Source: Bathymodiolus brooksi (Eukaryota > Mollusca > Bivalvia > Mytilida > Modiolidae). Taken from it: DNA of 64,000 nucleotides. The notes beneath the pieces are model-generated. The model made no database searches. It was not told where the DNA came from and was given only the letters and a program-made list of their open reading frames with translations. The DNA lies in the NCBI GenBank assembly GCA_963680875.1, contig OY804590.1, positions 23,374,640 to 23,438,639 on the forward strand. The letters run 5' to 3'. This document shows positions 32,001 through 46,300 of the stretch, in pieces. The translations under genes and the position numbers were made by a program. Positions within the stretch are counted from its first letter, which is position 1, and the number at the start of each line of letters is the position of its first letter.

Positions 32001-33710
32001 AAGATGTAGTCAAACACATTTGATGGGTCTTTGACAGTCTAAAGATGTAGTCAAACACATTTGATGGGTCTTTGACCATCTAAAGATGTAGTCAAACACA
32101 TTTGATGGGTCTTTGACCGTCTAAAGATGTAGTCAAACACATTTGATGGGTCTTTGACCATCTAAAGATGTAGTCAAACACATTTGATGGGTCTTTGACC
32201 GTCTAAAGATGTAGGCAAACACATTTGATGGGTCTTTGACCATCTAAAGATGTTGTCAAACACATTTGATGGGTTTTTGACCGTCTAAAGATGTAGTCAA
32301 ACACATTTGATGGGTCTTTGACCGTCTAAAGATGTAGTTAAACACATTTGATGGGTCTTTGACCGTCTAAAGGTGTAGTCAAACACATTTGATGGGTCTT
32401 TGACCGTCTAAAGATGTAGTCAAACACATTTGATGGGTCTTTGACAGTCTAAAGATGTAGTCAAACACATTTGATGGGTCTTTGACAGTCTAAAGATGTT
32501 GTCAAACACATTTGATGGGTCTTTGACCGTCTAAAGATGTAGTCAAACACATTTGATGGGTCTTTGACCGTCTAAAGATGTCGTCAAACACATTTGATGG
32601 GTCTTTGACCGTCTAAAGATGTTGTCAAACACATTTGATGGGTCTTTGACAGTCTAAAGATGTAGTCAAACACATTTGATGGGTCTTTGACAGTCTAAAG
32701 ATGTAGTCAAACACATTTGATGGGTCTTTGACAGTCTAAAGATGTTGTCATACACATTTGATGGGTCTTTGACCGTCTAAAGATGTAGTCAAACACATTT
32801 GATGGGTCTTTGACCGTCTAAAGATGTAAGAAAACACATTTGATGGGTCTTTGACCGTCTAAAGATGTAATCAAACACATTTGATGGGTCTTTCACCATC
32901 TAAAGATGTAATCAAACACATTTGATGGATCTTTTGACCGTCTAAAGATGTAGTAAAACACATTTGATGGGTCTTTGACCGTCTAAAGATGTTGTCAAAC
33001 ACATTTGATGGGTCTTTGACCGTCTAAAGATGTAGTCAAACACATTTGATGGGTCTTTGACCGTCTAAAGATGTAGTCAAACACATTTGATGGGTCTTTG
33101 ACCGTCTAAAGATGTAGTCAAACACATTTGATGGGTCTTTGACAGTCTAAAGATGTAGTCAAACACATTTGATGGGTCTTTGACCGTCTAAAGATGTAGT
33201 CGAACACATTTGATGGGTCTTTGATCGTCTAAAGATGTAGTCAAACACATTTGATGGGTCATTGACAGTCTAAAGATGTTGTGAAACACATTTGATGGGT
33301 CTTTGACAGTCTAAAGATGTAGTCAAACACATTTGATGGGTCTTCGACCGTCTGAAGATGTAGTCAAACACATTTGATGGGTCTTTGACCATCTAAAGAT
33401 GTAGTCAAACACATTTGATGGGTCTTTGGCCGTCTAAAGATGTAGTTAAACACATTTGATGGGTCTTTGATCGTCTAAAGATGTAGTCAAACACATTTGA
33501 TGGATCTTTGACCGTCTAAAGATGTAGTCAAACACATTTGATGGATCTTTGACCGTCTAAAGATGTAGTCAAACACATTTGATGGGTCTTTGATCGTCTA
33601 AAGATGTAGTCAAACACATTTGATGGATCTTTGACCGTCTAAAGATGTAGTCAAACACATTTGATGGGTCTTTGACCGTCTAAAGATGTAGTCAAACACA
33701 TTTGATGGGT
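17057..33710. repeat. 6.4-6.6-kb higher-order repeat, about 2.5 copies
   Basis: The TCTTCG marker unit occurs at 17,065, 20,304, 20,878, 22,928, 23,502, 26,742, 27,480, 29,530, 30,104 and 33,344, spaced 79, 14, 50, 14, 79, 18, 50, 14 and 79 units. The super-unit is therefore 79+14+50+14 units (157), with one version carrying four extra units (161 units, 6,602 bp). Independent markers agree. GTAGGCAAAC is at 21,796, 25,609, 28,398 and 32,211. The private extra T (GGATCTTTTGACC) at 26,329 recurs at 32,931, exactly 6,602 later. By eye only a handful of substitutions separate the copies (for example GATCTTCT at 29,410 against GATCGTCT at 22,808). The copies diverge in order after about 33,700. 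Confidence 0.88.
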
Positions 33711-36700
33711 CTTTGACAGTCTAAAGATGTAGTCAAACACATTTGATGGGTCTTTGACCGTCTAAAGATGTAGTCAAACACATTTGATGGGTCTTTGACA
33801 GTCTAAAGATGTAGTCAAGCACATTTGATGGGTCTTTGACCGTCTAAAGATGTTGTCAAACACATTTGATGGGTCTTTGACAGTCTAAAGATGTAGTCGA
33901 ACACATTTGATGGGTCTTTGACCGTCTAAAGATGTAGTCAAACACATTTGATGGGTCTTTGACAGTCTAAAGTTGTTGTCAAACACATTTGATGGGTCTT
34001 TGACAGTCTAAAGATGTTGTCAAACACATTTGATGGGTCTTTGACAGTATAAAGATGTAGTCAAACACATTTGATGGGTCATTGACCGTCTAAAGATGTT
34101 GTCAAACACATTTGATGGGTCGTTGACTGTCTAAAGATGTAGTCAAACACATTTGATGGGTCTTTGACCGTCTAAAGATGTAGTCAAACACATTTGATGG
34201 GTTTTTGACAGTCTAAAGATGTAGTCAAATACATTTGATGGATCTTTGACCGTCTAAAGATGTAGTCAAACACATTTGATGGGTCTTTGACCGTCTAAAG
34301 ATGTAGTCAAACACATTTGATGGGTCTTTGACCGTCTAAAGATGTAGTCAAACACATTTGATGGGTCTTTGACAGTCTAAAGATGTAGTCAAACACATTT
34401 GATGGGTCTTTGACCATCTAAAGATGTAGTCAAACACATTTGATGGGTCTTTGACCATCTAAAGATGTAGTCAAACACATTTGATGGGTCTTTGACCGTC
34501 TAAAGATGTAGTCAAACACATTTGATAGGTCTTTGACCATCTAAAGATGTAGTCAACCACATTTGATGGGTCTTTGACCATCTAAAGATGTAGTCAAACA
34601 CATTTGATGGGTCTTTGACCATCTAAAGATGTAGTCAAACACATTTGATGGGTCTTTGACCGTCTAAAGATGTAGTTAAACACATTTGATGGGTCTTTGA
34701 CCGTCTAAAGGTGTAGTCAAACACATTTGATGGGTCTTTGACCGTCTAAAGATGTAGTCAAACACATTTGATGGGTCTTTGACCGTCTAAAGATGTAGTC
34801 AAACACATTTGATGGGTCTTTGACAGTCTAAAGATGTTGTCAAACACATTTGATGGGTCTTTGACCGTCTAAAGATGTAGTCAAACACATTTGATGGGTC
34901 TTTTACCGTCTAAAGATGTCGTCAAACACATTTGATGGGTCTTTGACCGTCTAAGGATGTTGTCAAACACATTTGATGGGTCTTTGACAGTCTAAAGATG
35001 TAGTCAAACACATTTGATGGGTCTTTGACAGTCTAAAGATGTAGTCAAACACATTTGATGGGTCTTTGACAGTCTAAAGATGTTGTCATACACATTTGAT
35101 GGGTCTTCGACCGTCTGAAGATGTAGTCAAACACATTTGATGGGTCTTTGACCATCTAAAGATGTAGTCAAACACATTTGATGGGTCTTTGGCCGTCTAA
35201 AGATGTAGTTAAACACATTTGATGGGTCTTTGATCGTCTAAAGATGTAGTCAAACACATTTGATGGATCTTTGACCGTCTAAAGATGTAGTCAAACACAT
35301 TTGATGGGTCTTTGACCGTCTAAAGATGTAGTCAAACACATTTGATGGGTCTTTGATCGTCTAAAGATGTAGTCAAACACATTTGATGGATCTTTGACCG
35401 TCTAAAGATGTAGTCAAACACATTTGATGGGTCTTTGACCGTCTAAAGATGTAGTCAAACACATTTGATGGGTCTTTGACAGTCTAAAGATGTAGTCAAA
35501 CACATTTGATGGGTCTTTGACAGTCTAAAGATGTAGTCAAACACATTTGATGGGTCTTTGATCGTCTAAAGATGTAGTCAAGCACATTTGATGGGTCTTT
35601 GACCGTCTAAAGATGTTGTCAAACACATTTGATGGGTCTTTGACAGTCTAAAGATGTAGTCGAAAACATTTGATGGGTCTTTGACCGTCTAAAGATGTAG
35701 TCAAACACATTTGATGGGTCTTTGACCGTCTAAAGTTGTAGTCAAACACATTTGATGGGTCTTTGACCGTCTAAAGATGTTGTCAAACACATTTGATGGG
35801 TCTTTGACAGTATAAAGATGTAGTCAAACACATTTGATGGGTCATTGACCGTCTAAAGATGTTGTCAAACACATTTGATGGGTCGTTGACCGTCTAAAGA
35901 TGTAGTCAAACACATTTGATGGGTCTTTGACCGTCTAAAGATGTAGTCAAACACATTTGATGGGTTTTTGACAGTCTAAAGATGTAGTCAAATACATTTG
36001 ATGGATCTTTGACCGTCTAAAGATGTAGTCAAACACATTTGATGGGTCTTTGACAGTCTAAAGATGTAGTCAAACACATTTGATGGGTCTTTGACCGTCT
36101 AAAGATGTAGTCAAACACATTTGATGGGTCTTTGACCGTCTAAAGATGTAGTCAAACACATTTGATGGGTCTTTGACAGTCTAAAGATGTAGTCAAACAC
36201 ATTTGATGGGTCTTTGACCGTCTAAAGATGTAGTCAAACACATTTGATGGGTCTTTGACCGTCTAAAGATGTAGTCAAACACATTTGATGGGTCTTTGAC
36301 CGTCTAAAGATGTAGTTAAACACATTTGATGGGTCTTTGACGTCTAAAGGTGTAGTCAAACACATTTGATGGGTCTTTGACCGTCTAAAGATGTAGTCAA
36401 ACACATTTGATGGGTCTTTGACCGTCTAAAGATGTAGTCAAACATATTTGATGGGTCTTTGACAGTCTAAAGATGTTGTCAAACACATTTGATGGGTCTT
36501 TGACCGTCTAAAGATGTAGTCAAACACATTTGATGGGTCTTTGACCGTCTAAAGATGTCGTCAAACACATTTGATGGGTCTTTGACCGTCTAAAGATGTT
36601 GTCAAACACATTTGATGGGTCTTTGACAGTCTAAAGATGTAGTCAAACACATTTGATGGGTCTTTGACAGTCTAAAGATGTAGTCAAACACATTTGATGG

Positions 36701-37393
36701 GTCTTTGACAGTCTAAAGATGTTGTCATACACATTTGATGGGTCTTTGACTGTCTAAAGATGTAGTCAAACACATTTGATGGGTCTTTGACCGTCTAAAG
36801 ATGTAAGAAAACACATTTGATGGGTCTTTGACAGTCTAAAGATGTAATCAAACACATTTGATGGGTCTTTGACCATCTAAAGATATAGTCAAACACATTT
36901 GATGGATCTTTGACTGTCTAAAGATGTAGTAAAACACATTTGATGGGTCTTTGACCGTCTAAAGATGTAGTCAAACACATTTGATGGGTCTTTGACCGTC
37001 TAAAGATGTAGTCAAACACATTTGATGGGTCTTTGACCGTCTAAAGATGTAGTCAAACACATTTGATGGGTCTTTGACCGTCTAAAGATGTAGTCAAACA
37101 CATTTGATGGGTCTTTGACAGTCTAAAGATGTTGTCAAACACATTTGATGGGTCTTTGACCGTCTAAAGATGTAGTCAAACACATTTGATGGGTCTTTGA
37201 CCGTCTAAAGATGTCGTCAAACACATTTGATGGGTCTTTGACCGTCTAAGGATGTTGTCAAACACATTTGATGGGTCTTTGACCGTCTAAAGATGTAGTC
37301 AAACACATTTGATGGGTCTTTGACAGTCTAAAGATGTAGTCAAACACATTTGATGGGTCTTTGACAGTCTAAAGATGTTGTCATACACATTTG

Positions 37394-40300
37394 ATGGGTC
37401 TTCGACCGTCTGAAGATGTAGTCAAACACATTTGATGGGTCTTTGACCATCTAAAGATGTAGTCAAACACATTTGATGGGTCTTTGGCCGTCTAAAGATG
37501 TAGTTAAACACATTTGATGGGTCTTTGATCGTCTAAAGATGTAGTCAAACACATTTGATGGATCTTTGACCGTCTAAAGATGTAGTCAAACACATTTGAT
37601 GGGTCTTTGACCGTCTAAAGATGTAGTCAAACACATTTGATGGGTCTTTGATCGTCTAAAGATGTAGTCAAACACATTTGATGGATCTTTGACCGTCTAA
37701 AGATGTAGTCAAACACATTTGATGGGTCTTTGACCGTCTAAAGATGTAGTCAAACACATTTGATGGGTCTTTGACAGTCTAAAGATGTAGTCAAACACAT
37801 TTGATGGGTCTTTGACAGTCTAAAGATGTAGTCAAACACATTTGATGGGTCTTTGACAGTCTAAAGATGTAGTCAAGCACATTTGATGGGTCTTTGACCG
37901 TCTAAAGATGTTGTCAAACACATTTGATGGGTCTTTGACAGTCTAAAGATGTAGTCGAAAACATTTGATGGGTCTTTGACCGTCTAAAGATGTAGTCAAA
38001 CACATTTGATGGGTCTTTGACCGTCTAAAGTTGTAGTCAAACACATTTGATGGGTCTTTGACCGTCTAAAGATGTTGTCAAACACATTTGATGGGTCTTT
38101 GACAGTATAAAGATGTAGTCAAACACATTTGATGGGTCATTGACCGTCTAAAGATGTTGTCAAACACATTTGATGGGTCGTTGACCGTCTAAAGATGTAG
38201 TCAAACACATTTGATGGGTCTTTGACCGTCTAAAGATGTAGTCAAACACATTTGATGGGTTTTTGACAGTCTAAAGATGTAGTCAAATACATTTGATGGA
38301 TCTTTGACCGTCTAAAGATGTAGTCAAACACATTTGATGGGTCTTTGACAGTCTAAAGATGTAGTCAAACACATTTGATGGGTCTTTGACCGTCTAAAGA
38401 TGTAGTCAAACACATTTGATGGGTCTTTGACCGTCTAAAGATGTAGTCAAACACATTTGATGGGTCTTTGACAGTCTAAAGATGTAGTCAAACACATTTG
38501 ATGGGTCTTTGACCGTCTAAAGATGTAGTCAAACACATTTGATGGGTCTTTGACCGTCTAAAGATGTAGTCAAACACATTTGATGGGTCTTTGACCGTCT
38601 AAAGATGTAGTTAAACACATTTGATGGGTCTTTGACGTCTAAAGGTGTAGTCAAACACATTTGATGGGTCTTTGACCGTCTAAAGATGTAGTCAAACACA
38701 TTTGATGGGTCTTTGACCGTCTAAAGATGTAGTCAAACATATTTGATGGGTCTTTGACAGTCTAAAGATGTTGTCAAACACATTTGATGGGTCTTTGACC
38801 GTCTAAAGATGTAGTCAAACACATTTGATGGGTCTTTGACCGTCTAAAGATGTCGTCAAACACATTTGATGGGTCTTTGACCGTCTAAAGATGTTGTCAA
38901 ACACATTTGATGGGTCTTTGACAGTCTAAAGATGTAGTCAAACACATTTGATGGGTCTTTGACAGTCTAAAGATGTAGTCAAACACATTTGATGGGTCTT
39001 TGACAGTCTAAAGATGTTGTCATACACATTTGATGGGTCTTTGACTGTCTAAAGATGTAGTCAAACACATTTGATGGGTCTTTGACCGTCTAAAGATGTA
39101 AGAAAACACATTTGATGGGTCTTTGACAGTCTAAAGATGTAATCAAACACATTTGATGGGTCTTTGACCATCTAAAGATGTAGTCAAACACATTTGATGG
39201 ATCTTTGACTGTCTAAAGATGTAGTAAAACACATTTGATGGGTCTTTGACCGTCTAAAGATGTAGTCAAACACATTTGATGGGTCTTTGACCGTCTAAAG
39301 ATGTAGTCAAACACATTTGATGGGTCTTTGACCGTCTAAAGATGTAGTCAAACACATTTGATGGGTCTTTGACCGTCTAAAGATGTAGTCAAACACATTT
39401 GATGGGTCTTTGACAGTCTAAAGATGTAGTCAAACACATTTGATGGGTCTTTGACCGTCTAAAGATGTAGTCGAACACATTTGATGGGTCTTTGACCGTC
39501 TAAAGATGTAGTCAAACACATTTGATGGGTCATTGACAGTCTAAAGATGTTGTGAAACACATTTGATGGGTCTTTGACAGTCTAAAGATGTAGTCAAACA
39601 CATTTGATGGGTCTTCGACCGTCTGCAGATGTAGTCAAACACATTTGATGGGTCTTTGACCATCTAAAGATGTAGTCAAACACATTTGATGGGTCTTTGG
39701 CCGTCTAAAGATGTAGTTAAACACATTTGATGGGTCTTTGATCGTCTAAAGATGTAGTCAAACACATTTGATGAATCTTTGTCCGTCTAAAGATGTAGTC
39801 AAACACATTTGATGGGTCTGTGACCGTCTAAAGATGTAGTCAAACACATTTGATGGGTCTTTGATCGTCTAAAGATGTAGTCAAACACATTTGATGGATC
39901 TTTGACCGTCTAAAGATGTAGTCAAACACATTTGATGGGTCTTTGACCGTCTAAAGATGTAGTCAAACACATTTGATGGGTCTTTGACAGTCTAAAGATG
40001 TAGTCAAACACATTTGATGGGTCTTTGACCGTCTAAAGATGTAGTCAAACACATTTGATGGGTCTTTGACAGTCTAAAGATGTAGTCAAGCACATTTGAT
40101 GGGTCTTTGACCGTCTAAAGATGTTGTCAAACACATTTGATGGGTCTTTGACAGTCTAAAGATGTAGTCAAACACATTTGATGGGTCTTTGACCGTCTAA
40201 AGGTGTAGTCAAACACATTTGATGGGTCTTTGACAGTCTAAAGACGTAGTCAAACACATTTGATGGGTCTTTGACAGTCTAAAGATGTTGTCATACACAT

Positions 40301-43300
40301 TTGATGGGTCTTTGACCGTCTAAAGATGTAGTCAAACACATTTGATGGGTCTTTGACCGTCTAAAGATGTAAGAAAACACATTTGATGGGTCTTTGACAG
40401 TCTAAAGATGTAATCAAACACATTTGATGGGTCTTTGACCATCTAATGATGTAGTCAAACACATTTGATGGATCTTTGACCGTCTAAAGATGTAGTAAAA
40501 CACATTTGATGGGTCTTTGACCGTCTAAAGATGTAGTCAAACACATTTGATGGGTCTTTGACCGTCTAAAGATGTAGTCAAACACATTTGATGGGTCTTT
40601 GACCGTCTAAAGATGTAGTCAAACACATTTGATGGGTCTTTGACCGTCTAAAGATGTAGTCAAACACATTTGATGGGTCTTTGACAGTCTAAAGATGTAG
40701 TCAAACACATTTGATGGGTCTTTGACCGTCTAAAGATGTAGTCGAACACATTTGATGGGTCTTTGACAGTCTAAAGATGTAGTCAAACACATTTGATAGG
40801 TCATTGACAGTCTAAAGATGTTGTGAAACACATTTGATGGGTCTTTGACAGTCTAAAGATGTAGTCAAACACATTTGATGGGTCTTCGACCGTCTGAAGA
40901 TGTAGTCAAACACATTTGATGGGTTTTTGACCATCTAAAGATGTAGTCAAACACATTTGATGGGACTTTGGCCGTCTAAAGATGTAGTTAAACACATTTG
41001 ATGGGTCTTTGATCGTCTAAAGATGTAGTCAAACACATTTGATGAATCTTTGACCGTCTAAAGATGTAGTCAAACACATTTGATGGGTCTGTGACCGTCT
41101 AAAGATGTAGTCAAACACATTTGATGGGTCTTTGATCGTCTAAAGATGTAGTCAAACACATTTGATGGACCTTTGACCGTCTAAAGATGTAGTCAAACAC
41201 ATTTGATGGGTCTTTGACCGTCTAAAGATGTAGTCAAACACATTTGATGGGTCTTTGACAGTCTAAAGATGTAGTCAAACACATTTGATGGGTCTTTGAC
41301 CGTCTAAAGATGTAGTCAAACACATTTGATGGGTCTTTGACCGTCTAATGATGCTGTCAAACACATTTGATGGGTCTTTGACAGTCTAAAGATGTAGTCA
41401 AACACATTTGATGGGTCTTTGACCGTCTAAAGATGTAGTCAAACACATTTGATGGGTCTTTGACCGTCTAAAGTTGTAGTCAAACACATTTGATGGGTCT
41501 TTGACAGTCTAAAGATGTTGTCAAACACATTTGATGGGTCTTTGACAGTCTAAAGATGTAGTCAAACACATTTGATGGGTCTTTGACCGTCTAAAGATGT
41601 TGTCAAACACATTTGATGGGTCTTTGACAGTCTAAAGATGTAGTCAAACACATTTGATGGGTCTTTGACCGTCTAAAGATGTAGTCAAACACATTTGATG
41701 GGTCTTTGACAGTCTAAAGACGTAGTCAAACACATTTGATGGGTCTTTGACAGTCTAAAGATGTTGTCATACACATTTGATGGGTCTTTGACCGTCTAAA
41801 GATGTAGTCAAACACATTTGATGGGTCTTTGACCGTCTAAAGATGTAAGAAAACACATTTGATGGGTCTTTGACAGTCTAAAGATGTAATCAAACACATT
41901 TGATGGGTCTTTGACCATCTAATGATGTAGTCAAACACATTTGATGGATCTTTGACCGTCTAAAGATGTAGTAAAACACATTTGATGGGTCTTTGACCGT
42001 CTAAAGATGTAGTCAAACACATTTGATGGGTCTTTGACCGTCTAAAGATGTAGTCAAACACATTTGATGGGTCTTTGACCGTCTAAAGATGTAGTCAAAC
42101 ACATTTGATGGGTCTTTGACCGTCTAAAGATGTAGTCAAACACATTTGATGGGTCTTTGACCGTCTAAAGTTGTAGTCAAACACATTTGATGGGTCTTTG
42201 ACCGTCTAAAGATGTTGTCAAACACATTTGATGGGTCTTTGACAGTATAAAGATGTAGTCAAACACATTTGATGGGTCATTGACCGTCTAAAGATGTTGT
42301 CAAACACATTTGATGGGTCGTTGACCGTCTAAAGATGTAGTCAAACACATTTGATGGGTCTTTGACCGTCTAAAGATGTAGTCAAACACATTTGATGGGT
42401 TTTTGACAGTCTAAAGATGTAGTCAAATACATTTGATGGATCTTTGACCGTCTAAAGATGTAGTCAAACACATTTGATGGGTCTTTGACAGTCTAAAGAT
42501 GTAGTCAAACACATTTGATGGGTCTTTGACAGTCTAAAGATGTAGTCAAACACATTTGATGGGTCTTTGACCGTCTAAAGATGTAGTCAAACACATTTGA
42601 TGGGTCTTTGACAGTCTAAAGATGTAGTCAAACACATTTGATGGGTCTTTGACCGTCTAAAGATGTAGTCAAACACATTTGATGGGTCTTTGACCGTCTA
42701 AAGATGTAGTCAAACACATTTGATGGGTCTTTGACCGTCTAAAGATGTAGTTAAACACATTTGATGGGTCTTTGACGTCTAAAGGTGTAGTCAAACACAT
42801 TTGATGGGTCTTTGACCGTCTAAAGATGTAGTCAAACACATTTGATGGGTCTTTGACCGTCTAAAGATGTAGTCAAACACATTTGATGGGTCTTTGACAG
42901 TCTAAAGATGTTGTCAAACACATTTGATGGGTCTTTGACCGTCTAAAGATGTAGTCAAACACATTTGATGGGTATTTGACCGTCTAAAGATGTCGTCAAA
43001 CACATTTGATGGGTCTTTGACCGTCTAAAGATGTTGTCAAACACATTTGATGGGTCTTTGACAGTCTAAAGATGTAGTCAAACACATTTGATGGGTCTTT
43101 GACAGTCTAAAGATGTAGTCAAACACATTTGATGGGTCTTTGACAGTCTAAAGATGTTGTCATACACATTTGATGGGTCTTTGACTGTCTAAAGATGTAG
43201 TCAAACACATTTGATGGGTCTTTGACCGTCTAAAGATGTAAGAAAACACATTTGATGGGTCTTTGACAGTCTAAAGATGTAATCAAACACATTTGATGGG

Positions 43301-46300
43301 TCTTTGACCATCTAAAGATGTAGTCAAACACATTTGATGGATCTTTGACTGTCTAAAGATGTAGTAAAACACATTTGATGGGTCTTTGACCGTCTAAAGA
43401 TGTAGTCAAACACATTTGATGGGTCTTTGACCGTCTAAAGATGTAGTCAAACACATTTGATGGGTCTTTGACCGTCTAAAGATGTAGTCAAACACATTTG
43501 ATGGGTCTTTGACCGTCTAAAGATGTAGTCAAACACATTTGATGGGTCTTTGACAGTCTAAAGATGTAGTCAAACACATTTGATGGGTCTTTGACCGTCT
43601 AAAGATGTAGTCGAACACATTTGATGGGTCTTTGACCGTCTAAAGATGTAGTCAAACACATTTGATGGGTCATTGACAGTCTAAAGATGTTGTGAAACAC
43701 ATTTGATGGGTCTTTGACAGTCTAAAGATGTAGTCAAACACATTTGATGGGTCTTCGACCGTCTGAAGATGTAGTCAAACACATTTGATGGGTCTTTGAC
43801 CATCTAAAGATGTAGTCAAACACATTTGATGGGTCTTTGGCCGTCTAAAGATGTAGTTAAACACATTTGATGGGTCTTTGATCGTCTAAAGATGTAGTCA
43901 AACACATTTGATGAATCTTTGTCCGTCTAAAGATGTAGTCAAACACATTTGATGGGTCTGTGACCGTCTAAAGATGTAGTCAAACACATTTGATGGGTCT
44001 TTGATCGTCTAAAGATGTAGTCAAACACATTTGATGGATCTTTGACCGTCTAAAGATGTAGTCAAACACATTTGATGGGTCTTTGACCGTCTAAAGATGT
44101 AGTCAAACACATTTGATGGGTCTTTGACAGTCTAAAGATGTAGTCAAACACATTTGATGGGTCTTTGACCGTCTAAAGATGTAGTCAAACACATTTGATG
44201 GGTCTTTGACAGTCTAAAGATGTAGTCAAGCACATTTGATGGGTCTTTGACCGTCTAAAGATGTTGTCAAACACATTTGATGGGTCTTTGACAGTCTAAA
44301 GATGTAGTCAAACACATTTGATGGGTCTTTGACCGTCTAAAGATGTAGTCAAACACATTTGATGGGTCTTTGACAGTCTAAAGACGTAGTCAAACACATT
44401 TGATGGGTCTTTGACAGTCTAAAGATGTTGTCATACACATTTGATGGGTCTTTGACCGTCTAAAGATGTAGTCAAACACATTTGATGGGTCTTTGACCGT
44501 CTAAAGATGTAAGAAAACACATTTGATGGGTCTTTGACAGTCTAAAGATGTAATCAAACACATTTGATGGGTCTTTGACCATCTAATGATGTAGTCAAAC
44601 ACATTTGATGGATCTTTGACCGTCTAAAGATGTAGTAAAACACATTTGATGGGTCTTTGACCGTCTAAAGATGTAGTCAAACACATTTGATGGGTCTTTG
44701 ACCGTCTAAAGATGTAGTCAAACACATTTGATGGGTCTTTGACCGTCTAAAGATGTAGTCAAACACATTTGATGGGTCTTTGACCGTCTAAAGATGTAGT
44801 CAAACACATTTGATGGGTCTTTGACAGTCTAAAGATGTAGTCAAACACATTTGATGGGTCTTTGACCGTCTAAAGATGTAGTCGAACACATTTGATGGGT
44901 CTTTGACAGTCTAAAGATGTAGTCAAACACATTTGATGGGTCATTGACAGTCTAAAGATGTTGTGAAACACATTTGATGGGTCTTTGACAGTCTAAAGAT
45001 GTAGTCAAACACATTTGATGGGTCTTCGACCGTCTGAAGATGTAGTCAAACACATTTGATGGGTTTTTGACCATCTAAAGATGTAGTCAAACACATTTGA
45101 TGGGACTTTGGCCGTCTAAAGATGTAGTTAAACACATTTGATGGGTCTTTGATCGTCTAAAGATGTAGTCAAACACATTTGATGAATCTTTGACCGTCTA
45201 AAGATGTAGTCAAACACATTTGATGGGTCTGTGACCGTCTAAGGATGTAGTCAAACACATTTGATGGGTCTTTGATCGTCTAAAGATGTAGTCAAACACA
45301 TTTGATGGACCTTTGACCGTCTAAAGATGTAGTCAAACACATTTGATGGGTCTTTGACCGTCTAAAGATGTAGTCAAACACATTTGATGGGTCTTTGACA
45401 GTCTAAAGATGTAGTCAAACACATTTGATGGGTCTTTGACCGTCTAAAGATGTAGTCAAACACATTTGATGGGTCTTTGACAGTCTAAAGATGTAGTCAA
45501 GCACATTTGATGGGTCTTTGACCGTCTAATGATGCTGTCAAACACATTTGATGGGTCTTTGACAGTCTAAAGATGTAGTCAAACACATTTGATGGGTCTT
45601 TGACCGTCTAAAGATGTAGTCAAACACATTTGATGGGTCTTTGACCGTCTAAAGTTGTAGTCAAACACATTTGATGGGTCTTTGACAGTCTAAAGATGTT
45701 GTCAAACACATTTGATGGGTCTTTGACAGTCTAAAGATGTAGTCAAACACATTTGATGGGTCTTTGACAGTCTAAGGATGTTGTCATACACATTTGATGG
45801 GTCTTCGACCGTCTGAAGATGTAGTCAAACACATTTGATGGGTCTTTGACCATCTAAAGATGTAGTCAAACACATTTGATGGGTCTTTGGCCGTCTAAAG
45901 ATGTAGTTAAACACATTTGATGGGTCTTTGATCGTCTAAAGATGTAGTCAAACACTTTTGATGGATCTTTGACCGTCTAAAGATGTAGTCAAACACATTT
46001 GATGGGTCTTTGACCGTCTAAAGATGTAGTCAAACACATTTGATGGGTCTTTGATCGTCTAAAGATGTAGTCAAACACATTTGATGGATCTTTGACCGTC
46101 TAAAGATGTAGTCAAACACATTTGATGGGTCTTTGACCGTCTAAAGATGTAGTCAAACACATTTGATGGGTCTTTGACAGTCTAAAGATGTAGTCAAACA
46201 CATTTGATGGGTCTTTGACAGTCTAAAGATGTAGTCAAACACATTTGATGGGTCTTTGACAGTCTAAAGATGTAGTCAAGCACATTTGATGGGTCTTTGA

